A stretch of DNA of 64,000 bases from Ascaphus truei (lineage: Eukaryota; Chordata; Amphibia; Anura; Ascaphidae), in the NCBI GenBank assembly GCA_036426205.1, contig WSYH01000663.1, positions 62,001 through 126,000 on the forward strand, written 5' to 3'. The position numbers and the translations under genes are program-made. Positions 1 through 54,678 of this stretch are shown here, piece after piece. Within the stretch, counting starts at the first letter, position 1, and each line of letters opens with the position of its first letter. The notes beneath the pieces were generated by a model. It did no database searches. It was not told the DNA's origin and saw only the letters and a list, made by a program, of their open reading frames with translations.

Positions 1-26
1 CGCGGGAGAGCCCGGCGGCACCACGG
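1..26 (+). other. JADE3: Possible JADE3 5' UTR exon 1 (3' end only)
   Basis: The first 26 bases are GC-rich and end in CCACGG followed by GTATGTGAG, a good splice donor. The first coding exon begins at 7510 with only 11 bases of leader, so a non-coding upstream exon is required, and this is the best candidate seen. The exon's 5' end and the promoter would lie outside the window. RNA evidence would decide; a chance GC-rich stretch is the alternative. Confidence 0.35.
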
Positions 27-185
27 GTATGTGAGGAGCACGCTGAGGACGGCGTGACTCCCAGGACCTTACAGTAGTGCTTTCCCCGAGCAGGGCTGTT
101 GCTAAGGGGCTGGGCTGACTGGCTGCTGCTGCTGCTGGGTAATGCTTCAATATTCTTTTAGGGCTTGTTGATTTTTTTTTCTTTT

Positions 186-960
186 TTATCTGTCAGGGTG
201 GTTCAGCAGTGAGCCGTTTAATCTACAGTGAAAGGAGTTATTTTTGACAAAGGAGAGGGTTAGGGTCAGGTCAACTGGAGCATGGCCTGATAACGGTAAT
301 GGGTCCAATATCCGAATATGAAGAGGCCTGAAGAATATTTTTGTGACAAATAGATAATCTATTCTTGAGTAGATTTGGTGAGGAGGAGAATAGATAGTGT
401 AGTCCCTTTGGCCCTGATGTTGTGCTCTCCACATGTCCGTCAGAGAAAAGTCCTTTTATTATATCCCTACATTTCTTTGCTGTTTTTTGGATGTGGATCG
501 TGTGGGTTTGACCCGGGGTAGAGGATCTATCCACCTCGGGATTTGAAACCATATTTAGGTCTCCCCCCTAATATGAGAGGACAGAAATTTGGGTTCGATC
601 GTTTCTAAAACTGATTCGAGGAATTCTGTCTGGTTCTCGTTTGGTGATTATAGGTGGATTAGAGCAATGGCCGAGCCAGAAATTGTAAGAAATCTACCCT
701 CTGGGTCGGTGGTTATTTTTTCTACGTTATAGGGAACCCCCTGTCTGAATAGAATCGCCACCCCTCTTTTCTCACTATTGAATGAAGAATAAAATGCTAG
801 CGGAAATACGCTCCTGAATGTGTTACAGGGGTCGTGGATATCGAAATGAGTCTCTTGATCTTTTCAGTTCCTGGAGAGCCAGTCTCCTCTTTCTATTAGT
901 CTGTATCCCTTTTTACATTCAGTGATATAATTTTTATAGAAGTGGGGTTAGCCATAGTCA
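186..960 (-). mobile_element. L1 LINE fragment, ORF2 endonuclease domain
   Basis: Read on the minus strand, frames with a few stops encode EKRGVAILFRQGVPYNVEK at about 700-770, then DYTIYSPPHQIYSRIDYLF and SGHAPVDLTLTLS at 250-400. These are typical of the C-terminal half of an L1-type apurinic endonuclease. The reverse transcriptase that should follow is absent, so the copy is 3' truncated. It lies in putative intron 1, antisense to JADE3. Confidence 0.75.
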
Positions 961-1059
961 ATGATAGTCAATTGAAGCATTAAGACTCCTCCTTTCCCAC
1001 TGGAGTGGTCCTAATATATTTCTAGAAATTTGCTGATGCTGCTATTTCGGGTCCACCTA

Positions 1060-2300
1060 ACATTGTTTCGGTCGTTTTTTTCGGGCGGGGGGATGGGAGG
1101 AGGGGGGAGAACTGTAGGGAAAAAACAAACAAACTAACTAGGGAAAAAGAGGGGGTAGGAAAGGGCCCCAGAGTTAAGGAACCAGTCAACCTAGTGACCG
1201 ATCTGTAGGGCAGAATACCCTTGGGAGACATCCCTGGTCCCGGGGGTCTGGTGTCAACAAAGGGGTGGGTATGAGAAACCCTCTTTTGTCATAGTGTACA
1301 GTTCCCTTTTGCAGCAGAAGATATATAGATTGTTTGGGATACCACATACATTTGTTTATGGCCGATTATTTCCATTGCATATTTTTGGTAGACCCTTGTG
1401 TTATAGAGTGGGGGAGAGGGGGGATGGGAGGGGGAGAGGGGTGAGGATGTAAAGGGATGGGGGGGGGGGGGGTACCGGGTGAATATCAATAACCTCTTTT
1501 TGTTAAGCCTAGCCTTGTAACATTTGGCTATGGTTTTATAGAGCAGATCAATGTTATCTTAGCCTTAGCCTGCATCGTGACTGCAAACGAAACACAGCAA
1601 TCCACTGACATATACAGCTTTATAGAACAGATCGGTTACATTCTGGCTTTGGTCTATAGCACAACTGTGGGTAGGATATAATAACATATACATAATACAT
1701 CGTTCCTGTCAGACCAGTGGGGTAATGGAGAGAGGGGAAAGGGACTGGGGGAGGGGGAGGACAGGGGGAGGAGGTCAATATCTTGACCTTGGTCTACATC
1801 ACAACCGTTAGTGTAGCTCAGCAACCCATAGACACATATATAGTTTTAGAAAACAGGTTAACTGTCGTAACCTTGGTTTGCCACACAACTGTGAGCACAA
1901 TTTTGAAACCTGACAACATCATTCCTGTCAAACCTGTGGGACAGTGGGTGGGGGGGGAGGGGATAGGAGAGAAGGGGGGGGGGGGGGGGAGGGGGGGGGG
2001 GGAGGGGGTGGAGGAACGGGGTGGGGGAGGGGGTGGAGGAATAGGGTGGGGGAGGGAAGAATGGGTAGGAGGCGGGTGCTGGACGTGCCACCACATCTTC
2101 TCTTTTTGATTAGCCCTATCGGGTATATCCTGGCCCTGACCTAAAAGATATCTGTAACTCGGATATACTAACATATGTACATCATTCTTATCAATTTTAT
2201 GGGGTAAAAGGGGGGAGGTGGGATAGCGAGGGCGGTGAGAGGGAAGGGGTGTAGAGTGGTTGTTGAGGGGGTGGGGTGGGGAGAGGGGGAAGGGAAGACA
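1060..2300 (+). repeat. G-rich region with about three degenerate tandem units of 220-260 bp
   Basis: Similar blocks recur near 1640-1730, 1865-1950 and 2125-2210. Each has a CTTTGG/CCTTGG start, an ACAACTGTG-type motif, ACAT-rich text and TTCCTGTCA, followed by a purely G-rich tract with long G runs (for example 1460-1472, 1975-2030 and 2200-2300). The units lie upstream of the antisense L1 endonuclease, so they might be 5' UTR monomers of that L1; this is inference. No protein-coding content. Confidence 0.6.
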
Positions 2301-2589
2301 GTATACATTATAACTTTATCTTTGCCTCTAATGGCGAACTTCAGATAATTAACATTTATAAACTAGAACTCATAGAAAGCTCTGCAGCATTCAGTGAGCA
2401 TACATATTAACTTGGTAGGTCGGGTAGTTATCAGGCAGCATTATGGTTTTAGTTCAATACACAGATCCTTGGTAGTGCTCAACCTATCATGTTGGGCTGA
2501 GATAGTTTATGTTACCATAGAATATACTTCTAGGGTCCCCAATGCCCTGGAGTCTCCAAGTACACGACCTTCTATTATCGTTATAAGTT

Positions 2590-2850
2590 TATCTAACCAG
2601 AGTAGCTGTGAGCCAGGCACGGACCAGCTCTTCTCCTCTGAGCTTCAGACAGAGCAACCACAGACTCGACCTCGGGTCCAGGACGGGACAGAGGAGTGAG
2701 ACAACCGCTCGTTCTTCCGGGCCCCAAGGTGTCGGTAGAGCCAGGTATGGTGAGCAGCTCCAGGCCAACGCCACCTCACCCCCCACCCCCCTCCACCACC
2801 GGCCCTGGGGACACACGATCAGTCTCCCTCCGGGAGAAGATGAACATAAT
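2590..2850. other. GC-rich block without recognised homology
   Basis: This C/G-rich stretch stands out from AT-rich surroundings. It could be a transposon 5' end or an alternative 5' exon of JADE3 (a GTATGG donor-like site follows GAGCCAG near 2745). No domain is recognised in any frame. Confidence 0.25.
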
Positions 2851-3158
2851 TTTAATAACTTTAACAATTAAAAACATAATATAAATCAAATCAATTTAAA
2901 TAATTAAATTAAATTCAAGTTATTCCCCATATTTCTTTTGTGAGCAGACGTTTTCGGGGATGCACATTTGTTACAAATAAATACAGATCTGTATTGACAG
3001 GTGCTCATCTACTTCTGTTATCAACCTAAACAAATCACTCCAAATATTGAGAAACTGTTACGTGAAATGTAAGTTCCCAAATCAAATTGAGGCATTTTAA
3101 ATTCATTTAAATTCAGATTTAAAGTTTTTTTTCTTTTCCATATTTTTTTGTAATTTAA

Positions 3159-3492
3159 AGCTGCAGTTCATGCAATATCCTGCATGTGTGATTTTTTTAA
3201 ATAAATCAGTTCTGTAGTAAGAAAAAATACTTTTAGCATTTTCTGTTTACAAAAAAAAAACAACTTTGAGAGACCAATTTTCTTGTATTCTATTTTAACA
3301 AGCATGCTTGTTCCTATAGTAATGATTTACATTACCCATATTTAAAGATGTCGCCAAACTTTGCCGATCAATAGACGGAGAACGAATTGACCGGCAGCTA
3401 TGCAGTTCTTTAGGTAATTAGAGATTGCCCACATGAAACTATGAAAGTTAAAAAATAAATTAAAAAAAAAAAAAAAAGACTGAACTGCAGCT
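3159..3492. mobile_element. piggyBac-like short inverted-repeat element (MITE), 334 bp
   Basis: Terminal inverted repeats AGCTGCAGTTCA (3159-3170) and TGAACTGCAGCT (3481-3492) are flanked on both sides by TTAA (3155-3158 and 3493-3496), the target duplicated by piggyBac transposases. It is AT-rich and non-coding. Confidence 0.75.
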
Positions 3493-3836
3493 TTAAGTTT
3501 AGTTTAGGTTTAACATTAATTTAAACCAGATGTAGAGAGCGGCCCACCCAAAACTATGTATCCATTTATTCGCCCGTCTGAGAAAAAGGTTGTCCAGCTG
3601 TGGCTAGTGAATTTATCTACAGGCTGACTACGGACAATAAAATCATTCATTGTTGTACATCTTCTGCGGACACAACAACGCCTAAACAGACACAAATATC
3701 ATTGTGGTCCATGTGGCTGATGACTGTAAAAAGAAGCAATGATGTTCTGTTATATGTACATAAAATAACACTATGCCTTTTCACATAGACTAGTTCGTTT
3801 GTAGCTAGGAGCAAAATAAAACCGCACTTTCTGTAC

Positions 3837-4161
3837 CTGACAGAAATGGAAACTAAATATAATAACAGTCGCCCATGGCATGACAGAAATGGAAACTAAA
3901 TATAATAACAGCGCCATGGCATGACAGAAATGGAACTAAGCGAAAAAACTAAAATAAAAACAGTCCCCATGGCATGACAGAAAATGGAACTAAATTAATA
4001 ACAGTCGCCCATGGCATGACAGAAATGGAAACTAAATATAATAACAGCTCGGCCACCCATGGCATGACAGAAATGGAAACTAAATATAATAACAGTCGCC
4101 CATGGCATGACAGAAATGGAAACTAAATATAATAACAGTCGCCCATGGCATGACAGAAATG
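3837..4161 (+). repeat. 43-bp minisatellite, 7-8 copies
   Basis: The unit contains GTCGCCCATGGCATGACAG, then AAATGGAAACTAAATATAATAACA. Inner copies carry small deletions or substitutions and the outer ones match closely. Units are contiguous without unique spacers, so this is not a CRISPR array. Confidence 0.9.
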
Positions 4162-5087
4162 CTGTTGGCTAAACTTTGCAGAAGATCATTTCTGCTAATT
4201 TTCAATTCATAGGAGTGAAAGAGAATTGAAGCCACACTACAGCTAACCTTTTGCAGATCCCCCCCCTGTTCAGGACATAGGCTCCTAGCACCTGCAGTTT
4301 TCTGCTGTGTTGGCAGCTCAGTATAAAAATACCTTCTCATTCTCATTGTTCTCTCTGCTCTGTCTCCCTCCCATGATACTGCGTTTGTTGTAGGGCTGGT
4401 AACTGTTTTCCGTGGTGTTCTTTAAGTCATGACTGCTTTATGCACTGCTTCACAGCCGAAATACAAGGAACACAAGGATACGCTCTGCCAGCCCAATGAC
4501 AGAATCCATAGTAACTAGTAAGTGGTTGTGCTTTTGCGATACACTTTCACTTCTGCGGCTGTGCAGTTGTTAGTGGGATTGATCCTCGCCGGTGTGCGAG
4601 CTGGATGCCGGCTCTACATGTGTGTGCGTGATGCTTGTGACTATAGGATGCTGACTGCCATTTTCTCACACTGCCTTGCCGGTTAACCTTCATATACCCA
4701 CATGATGTTGGTCTCTTGGCTTGTTCAGGCAGGTTAGGCAGATGTCGTATAGATATGTCCGTTAGATGTGTGTACCGTAAAAATGAACAAAAGAGCATAA
4801 AACTGCGACCTCATTCCGTGTTCCCAGGCTTGGAGTTTGTTTCCCTTGTGCTTATTCGTAAATAAATAAGGCAATGTGGACAGGGGAGGGAAGAGGGGAG
4901 GGGGGAGGATTGTTTTTTTTTAACCCCTTCAATGCCAAGTAGACGTCTTTGCAGGACACTGGAGAAATCATTCAAGAGGATTGATTATATTTATTAAGGA
5001 TACGCCTGCCGAACAGAATCCTAAATGAGGATGATCGTGACGATGGCTTCATTACACAATATCACTTGGAAATTGAAGTCCTCTAGA

Positions 5088-5233
5088 TTGCAAGCTCTGA
5101 GGAGCAGGGCCCTCTGTGTCTGTCTGTCCTTACTTGGATGTCATTCAGTTTATGTAATTGATGTCGCGCTGTAACCCCCTCTGTACTGCGCTGTGCAATA
5201 TGTTGGCGCTTTACAAATAAACAATAATAAAAA
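5088..5233 (+). repeat. Dispersed LINE/SINE-type tail repeat
   Basis: The block runs from TAGATTGCAAGCTCTGAGGA through CTGCGCTGTGCAATATGTTGG to a GCGCTTTACAAATAAACAATAATAA tail. This text is widespread in amphibian and fish introns, typically as the 3' end of LINE2/SINE families. A related copy in opposite orientation is at 54800-54955, and a partial one begins at 17222. Confidence 0.65.
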
Positions 5234-5288
5234 TGAATGCATTGGGGGTTTCAGACAGATGGAAGAAAAGAGACTTGCATGTGGTTAA

Positions 5289-5475
5289 GGCCGGGATTAT
5301 AGGGGCGGCGTGTGCGACACCAAAACAAATTCATGTTTTCCACAGTGCGCTCAACCAATGCGCCCAAGCGCGCCATTTTTAAAAATATTTTTTAAATTGT
5401 TCTTGCCACGCGACGGACGCGTCATGTGAGCGGTTCAGCCAATGAGGGCGAACCGCTCACGTGAAGTCCAGCCTG
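5289..5475. mobile_element. Harbinger-like MITE, one end only
   Basis: It begins TAA then GGCCGGGATTATAGG, the same end as the complete copies at 21432 and 62364. It contains the shared palindromic core GAGCGGTTCAGCCAATGAGG followed by GCGAACCGCTCACGTG. No right terminal repeat was found, so it is truncated or decayed. Confidence 0.55.
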
Positions 5476-5949
5476 CCGTATCGTTAGAACCTGGAGTACT
5501 CAGCAATGTAACGTTGATTAGGTCTATACCCTAAATAACACCCCCTAATTATACTAACCCCTGAGAGAGGGTAGATGGGAACAAGGATCGACGTTGGGTC
5601 CCAAATTGTCCTGGTAATGATGAGTCATGTAGTAGGTTTATGATGTTTTGGCGAGTATTTCTGCGTCATCTATTTATTTATTTATTTTTTTACTTTAATT
5701 ACCTAAACTGGGATGAACTGGTCTGTGGTCCCCTGACCTCAGGGAGGGGAATGGGGAGAATATTTCCTAACCAGACACAAAATAGCTTCCTGCTTGATCT
5801 GCGTAGTCAATAGAAATATGCAACATTATCAGAAATTTTCTATAGCAAGTTTTTATTCGTGACCCGGCAGCCATATTTTTGAGGTTTGTGGGTGGTACAC
5901 GGACAAAAACACACGCAGTGTCTCGGGGAAACAAGGGTTCCCTGGAGAT

Positions 5950-6370
5950 CGGGGGGGGGGGGGGGGGGGGGGTTTTGGTTTTGTAAGTTCCCCTTTTTGG
6001 GGAGTAAAAAAAAAAAAAAAAAAAAAAAAAACAATTTGGAGGGAGCAATGTGGCTTTCATAAAAATGGTCTTTGTTTAAAAAACGAAGAAATGAATAAAA
6101 GTAAATTTGTTATCTTTCTGTGCTTTGTTTGCTATTTCTTGCTATGGCTCTATAAAGGAATGACTCCGTATTTTGGGGGGGAGGGGGGAAGTCTTGAGGA
6201 CTTGTTGAGCCCTGCTGCGTTGGAGTACAATCTATGATCCTCCTGAAAAACACAATTTTGTGTTGGTGTTCTCTTTAAACCATGTATGCTTTGACATTTC
6301 TGTACTCTACATCTTGGATTTTTTTTTTTTTTTACATGAGGGGGGAGAGTAAAAAAAAAAAAAAAAGCTT
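5950..6370. repeat. Homopolymer cluster
   Basis: A G run (about 5951-5972), an A run (about 6007-6032) and T/A runs (6319-6333 and 6352-6366) occur close together. They are probably decayed poly(A) tails and slippage-prone sequence; their lengths in an assembly should be treated with care. Confidence 0.7.
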
Positions 6371-7520
6371 CCAGTTGCCTCAGTGGGGATCAAATAGCTT
6401 TGCAACCTAATGATTCAACACTTGTTATATGAGCCCTAGGTGCTTTTTCCCATGTCATTCTCAGAACATTTTTTTGGATAGATTTTATCAGTACAAGTCA
6501 CGTAGAGGAAGTGGAATCCATGCACTCCAGTGGTCTTTGGTGACGAGAAAAAGGTGTTTTTTTTTCCAAACAGGACTGAAACATTGATCAGGTGTCAAAC
6601 ACTGTTTTTCTTCGCCAATGACCATTGGAGCACCTGGATTCTTCTTCGTTTTGCTACATACAAGTTCCCTTCCTGGCTACTTGCTCCTGTATGCACCCAT
6701 TGCAGAACTGCTATAAACAAGTCATATAATGAACACTTGTTTTTAAATGTGCAGCTGGCCTCTTCACTGTCTGCCTGCAGCAGGTACCGTGCCATGTCCC
6801 TCTTTCAAGGAACTTGGCACAGGTACATCACTCCTGAAAGAAGCCGGAGCCAGACATCATTTTGCCGTTGATAGCTGCAGGCAGTGTTGCACTAATTATA
6901 GTGCCTTGTACTTTTATGTAGGACTTTTCAATGCCAAAGCACATGGACATAGTATTTCAGTGAGCCAGCTCCGGGGTGGAACCCTGACGAAATGTATCTG
7001 GAATATATTTAAATGTATCTAGCAGAGGCCTGCACTCTGCCCAACACTTAAACGACTATATACCCTATCTCTGATTGTTGGATAACCTAGAAAACCTTTG
7101 TGGAATTGCTATATATAAACGCATGAGGGTTGTACCTCAGGGCAGCAGCCATATTATAAGTGGAGGGAAGCTGCTGTTTGTTTTTGTTTTATTAGGTTGC
7201 TAATAAGGACCATGGTGAAATTACTCCTTAAAGTCGGTCATAAATGCTCTGCAATCACTTAATCGCACTATAATTAATTTCTCGAGGAGCCACAAGGACA
7301 AAAATCTCCCTACAAATCTTTATAATACAATAAAGGAAGCATGTATTTTTACCATAGCAGTAAATGTATACTTCAAAAGAATAAAAAATGCAATCTCTTT
7401 AGTGTAACAGCATGAGTAAATGAAATAAATTATAAACCTCAGTATCTCCGAATGTACATTTATTCAAAAAGTGCACGCGTTTACTTCACATATATATTTT
7501 TCTGTCTAGGATGCGTCAGG

Positions 7521-49979
<42,459 letters not shown>

Positions 49980-51575
49980 TAAAAAAAAAACCTGTGCACC
50001 ACCCCATACTTTGTCTTTGTGCTAGCGCATATCTAAATGCCAAACGGGGTACAGTGAAACCCTGAAGTAAATGCAGTGAAACATGTGAGATGTAGTAATG
50101 GATGGGAGCTCAGGAAGGGGTTAGCTAAAGATTGGCTGTGATTGGGTGCTTGTTCAAGGATGTGTATGAATCTGTGGGTTCTTAATTCATCATAAACACA
50201 GTGATGCACAGCCTAGCCTGACTACTAGGCAGTTGAGAGAGATCCTTTTATTTAATATTATTTTATATTTTTTTGTGCAGGATGTTATGGCGATTCTACA
50301 TAGGTGAATGGGCAATATAATTCTTTGCACAGGAATCTTAAAATGCCATTGTACGTTGTACCTCAGAGGGATGATTGAAGTGCACCCCCTTGCAGCCTGC
50401 AGTATGTAGATGTATGTTTGACTACTAAACGGAGTGGAATTCCTCATTCAGTCACATTGATTATTTTTTAACACCCCTCTGATTGCGTGATGTAATGTTG
50501 CAGTATTGCCAAACACGTTGACCTTCTTATACTCCTAGTTCACTGACTCCATGGATAAAGCATTGCTTTGGTCTGTAAATATTCGGCATTCACTACTTTG
50601 CTTCTTGACACCGATGTACAGAAATTGCTTATAGTGGAATGCACTTGTAAATATATTACCCAATGAAGTACCAGGTGCCAGTTTGTGAATACGGTTTATA
50701 AAGATGAGTAGTACGAGTAAATACTTTATCAGCAATCATGTGATGCACTGCCACCTTCAAAAGGAAAGTTTAACACATGAGAGGGAACATAAGGGACCCA
50801 CTTAATCACTTATTTTTATGGCCCGAATTGCCACCAGTACCTTGCAGAAAATTGCATTGCTGGAGCCGCAACACAATACCATACACTACTACAACATACT
50901 TGTTATTTTTTTGTTTAATCAAGCTTCCATGAATATGGGGCCTAATTATTTCCAGGTTTAGTTGTCATATGCCTTTCTTATAATTAAAGCACTTGAGCTA
51001 GTCGAACTACAAATTATATGAAATTACAAAAAACTGCTCCTTGTTTTTTCTCAGACATTTTATCCCCTGATATTGTTTTGTTTTCCATTTTGCTGCTCCT
51101 ATTTGCTGTGTTGTCAAACTGTTCAAACCGCTGTTTTCAAAAAGCATAAAACGCCATACACTTAACATCTAACACAGTCTAGCATGGGTACACGGCTTTG
51201 CACGTGGGTACACGGCTTTGGGTGTTACTGCACGTGGGTACACGACTTTGTGTGTTAAGGAGCGTGGGTACACGGCTGTGTGTGTTACGGAGCGTGGGTA
51301 CACGGCTGTGTATGTTACGGAGCGTGGGTACATGGCTGTGTGTGTTACTAACTGAGAAGCCAGGTCAGTGCACTGTAAGGAGGAATGGCCTGTGTACCAT
51401 TACCCTGGTCAATGTGCAAACATGCATGAAAAATATGTTTTATGAACAACCTGCTGTACTGTTCATATACAGCACATCATTCATCACATAAAATGAAAAA
51501 AATTGTCCTCTGGAAACAATGTCAACCCCACGTTGTCCAAAAGTCTCTAAATAAAGATTCCTGTTTAGCTATAGC
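49980..51575 (+). other. JADE3: Probable JADE3 3' UTR with poly(A) signal at 51550
   Basis: No splice signal or new coding sequence is recognised after the stop. The first well-placed AATAAA is at 51550-51555, implying a 3' UTR of about 1.6 kb. Another AATAAA at 53173 could extend it. The UTR contains a 30-bp minisatellite (51186-51350). The exact end is inferred. Confidence 0.5.
51186..51350 (+). repeat. 30-bp minisatellite, about 5 copies, in the JADE3 3' UTR
   Basis: Units built on GGGTACACGGCTGTGTGTG recur every 30 bp with a few substitutions. Because 30 is a multiple of three, the frame stays open and a short ORF with a repeated VGTRLCVLRS-like decapeptide appears. That ORF is treated as a by-product of the repeat, not a gene. 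Confidence 0.85.
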
Positions 51576-53077
51576 AAAAATATATATATATATTTATATG
51601 TAGACTGTAGATTAATGTGCTCACACGGAAATACAAACCAAAAAGTCTGGTCATTGGTGACATTTGGATAGCTCTGATGTGTTTTACTCTTGGCTAAATT
51701 CAAAAGAACCAACATATGTATGCAGAGAAGGGCTTTTTGGCATTGAGAGATATTCACGTCATCTTGTCACCACACCAATCCTGGATATCCCAGCCGTGTT
51801 TTTTATTTTGTTTGTTTCTGAAAGGAAATCTCAATTTGGTCTAACATGACCACTTAATACCTTCTCTAGTACAGCTTGTTGGACCACTGACTGGTCATTT
51901 GTATTACTTTAATCATTCTCGATTTCAGTCAAGTGGACACTGGGTGAAAAGGCAGGTTGTCATTTAATGGCAATCAGGAGGTAAACTATTTAAAAGTTTA
52001 TCCAAAATCCACTGTTTCCCCCCATAAAGCAGCTTGTTTTCCTGTATTTATTCCCATGATTTGCTTCCGAGGTCTCCGCACGGTCTACATTTCTCTTGCG
52101 TGTGGCTGTGGTCTATTGGATTATCTTGTGGCTCCTATGCACTGTAGAGGTGGAATTGGAGCACTGGGATCACAATTCCAGCTGTACTGTAGGTGGCCCT
52201 TAGGACGACCCATCAGGTTGTAATACCAGTAATGAATGATGAGCTGTATCATGAGAATCAGAGGTCATCCGTTTGCTGGAAGATAATTGACTCTACATGC
52301 TCTTGTCTTTTATAACTCTATTGACCTATTTATTTGCCTGACCTATTAGTCATTGGCTTGATGGTTACAAAGACACAGTCTCACCATGTAGTTTGAAGGC
52401 AACTCTCTCAGGCGCTTGACCATTCTGGATTGGATAGTAGTTAATTAAGGGAGTGGTACCTCTACAAATAAAACAGATGTAATCTTCAGATCTCCTGTTG
52501 GGACATAGTTTTAATATATGTAATGATAATGCAGCTTTGGCTGTGGAATGAAGGAGCCCAGTTTGATGTACAAAATATAAGCCACAATCCTGTAATTGCC
52601 TAATTTCCATTAATTGGTGGTGAAATGTTTTTTAAAGTATTATCTTTTAACTTTTGTTTGTTAAATCTTTTTTGTGTTATTCCTTTTTTTTACATATATA
52701 AATATGTATATATTCAATTTTCAAAGATGGACTGAGCTTTTTTCTGATGTCCCCATTTTACAAGTACTTTTTTCATTAAATTATGTAATGGCTAACCGGA
52801 TATTGTGTCTGTCTTTTTCTGTATTCAGCATGGTTTTATCCCTTATTATTTCACATCGACTTTCTCTTCAGTGCTCGTCTTTGTACATTATTCATGCACA
52901 GTAATTAAAACCCCCTTTCTTACAATGTTTAGTACTAAAGAATCTCTTTATGCCTCCAGCACTGGGTGTTGATAACTATCATACCTTCTCGCTACATATA
53001 ACTCCGCCTAAAACAGGCTCAGTGATATTTTACTCAATCTAAAATGGGCTAATGTGACGATGGCCTTAATGTGGGTG
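51576..53077. other. Downstream of JADE3, nothing recognised
   Basis: AT-rich sequence with no recognised gene or complete element. It could include an extended 3' UTR if the poly(A) signal at 53173 is used. Confidence 0.4.
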
Positions 53078-53146
53078 CCAAGCTTTAGCACAACCCAACT
53101 CCCATTCTAATGAATAGGAGTGTAATGTGTTAAAGCTTGGCATCCG
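53078..53146. repeat. Short hairpin element
   Basis: TGCCAAGCTTTAGCACA pairs with TGTGTTAAAGCTTGGCA (one bulge or mismatch), and CTCCCATTC pairs with GAATAGGAG inside the loop. It is probably the core of a hairpin MITE downstream of JADE3. Confidence 0.7.
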
Positions 53147-53189
53147 TTAGTGAATATGGGTCTAAGAGATCTAATAAAAGTTCAAATAG

Positions 53190-53293
53190 AACCAAAAAGA
53201 GCTCCTACAGCTCCATTCCACATACCAAAAAGAGCTCCTACAGCTCCATTCCACATACCAAAAAGAGCTCCTACAGCTCCATTCCACATACCA
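53190..53293 (+). repeat. 33-bp tandem repeat, three copies
   Basis: The unit ACCAAAAAGAGCTCCTACAG followed by CTCCATTCCACAT repeats three times with no difference seen, so the array is recent or homogenised. Confidence 0.92.
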
Positions 53294-53797
53294 TTTTATT
53301 TTTTACCTAAGTTGCAAAGTTAAACATTGCATGCAATCCAAGTGGCACTTTGATCTTTGATCAGAAAATTCCTATTTCTACAAAAAATAAATCCACTACC
53401 TTTTATAGGCTCTACTGGTGCAGTAATACATAAGCCAGGTCCCAGCAGTTAATAAACTATACATTTTCCAATGACCTGTGTAAATGAAATGGCTTGTATA
53501 CAATCAAAAACGAACTTCTTTATTATAAAAGGCTGTCAAGCAGATAGAGCAAAATAACTGAAGTATGCCATGCCCGCCACAGTCTGACTTCAATGGGAAT
53601 GTTCATTTGAAAACGCCTGCTTTTGGTCAATATTGAATAACACTTTGAGTGATCTTGCACGGTAGTAACCAATATAACTGGATAGCCAGGAGGGAAGAGA
53701 GAGAGGGGAGGGGTAGACATGGATCCTGGCTCCAAAAACTAGAATTTCACTCATTTATTTGTAAATGTTGATTGTTACATTAGAAGATAATGTAACC

Positions 53798-54127
53798 CAG
53801 TGGTGCGCAAACTGGGGGGCGCTCCATATTTTCAGGGGGGGGGAGCGTGGCAGTTATATAGGTCCTGCGCTCTCCCCCCAGGCATTTAAATTGACCGCAC
53901 GAGGCCTCTATAATACACTTCCCTTCCAGCGCCGCGTCGTTCTGGTAGCCCGGTGTCAAATGACGCCGCGGGGTCACGTGATGTCATGTCACCATGGCGA
54001 CGTGATGTCGCATGAGCCAGCGCGTCATTTGTCATGATGTCGCATGACCCAGCGCGGAGGTGGGGGGGCACGAGACGCCGAGGAGAACAGGCAGGGGGGC
54101 ACACGGGGGAAAGTTTGTGAACACCTG
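53798..54127. mobile_element. hAT non-autonomous element, 330 bp, with 8-bp TSD
   Basis: Ends CAGTGGTGCGCAAACTGGGG and AAAGTTTGTGAACACCTG are inverted repeats of hAT type. ATGTAACC (53790-53797) and GTGTAACC (54128-54135) are an 8-bp duplication with one mismatch. The GC-rich interior with repeated TGATGTCGCATGA resembles the copy at 36013. A third, partial left end lies at about 61677. Confidence 0.8.
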
Positions 54128-54236
54128 GTGTAACCTTTACTTACAGCTCAGGCTGAGTTACGGTAAGTAACAAAGAAACACAAACAACTCCTGTTTTGCT
54201 GCTTGGAATGAACATGCTGCACTGTATAGTTATATT

Positions 54237-54678
54237 GAAGTTGCAATCCAAGGCGGCAATTTAAAGAAAAAGTTTTTGTTAAATATAGAATTGAAGCAGG
54301 GGGTCTCCGGAGCTGAACCCCACTCATTTCAGCTCCGGGGACACCCTAATTCCGGCGATAATTACCTGTGAAGTAGGTGCCGGTAGCTGATCGGCTCAGC
54401 AAGCAGGACTTTCGGGTTTGAAGCTCCCGTGTCACATGGGCCAATAGGAAGCCGGGATGATGACGTCATGGTTTCCTATTGGCCCGCAGGCCGGGAAATA
54501 TCTGTACAGCAGCCATATTGTGAACCCTGGAAGCCGAGGAGAGTGGCACCTAATTCACAGGTTGGTATCTCGGGAAGTAGGGGGTCCCCGGAGCTGAAAT
54601 GAACGGGTTTCAGCTCCGGGGACCCCCTGCTTCAACCCTATATTTAAATAAATCCGCCGCCGTGGATTTCCTCTTTAA
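54237..54678. mobile_element. piggyBac-like MITE, uninterrupted copy
   Basis: Ends AGTTGCAATCCAAGGCGG and GCCGTGGATTTCCTC are imperfect inverted repeats. TTAA is present on the right (as TTTAA) and decayed to TTGA on the left. GCAGGGGGTCTCCGGAGCTG near the left end is repeated inverted near the right end, so the whole element can fold. It shows the uninterrupted form of the copies at 21280 and 32010. Confidence 0.7.

Larger units (their letters stand above)
4162..7509. other. Rest of intron 1
   Basis: Apart from the repeats listed separately, no exon, RNA gene or element is recognised here. Short frames at 6530-7022 and 4547-4798 lack domains and are probably chance. Confidence 0.5.

Noticed and set aside
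3837..4161. Regular 43-bp repeat that looks like a CRISPR array at first sight
   Set aside because: There are no unique spacers and no cas genes, and the DNA is eukaryotic; it is a minisatellite.
51198..51491. 97-codon ORF with a repeated decapeptide
   Set aside because: A product of the 30-bp repeat period in the 3' UTR.
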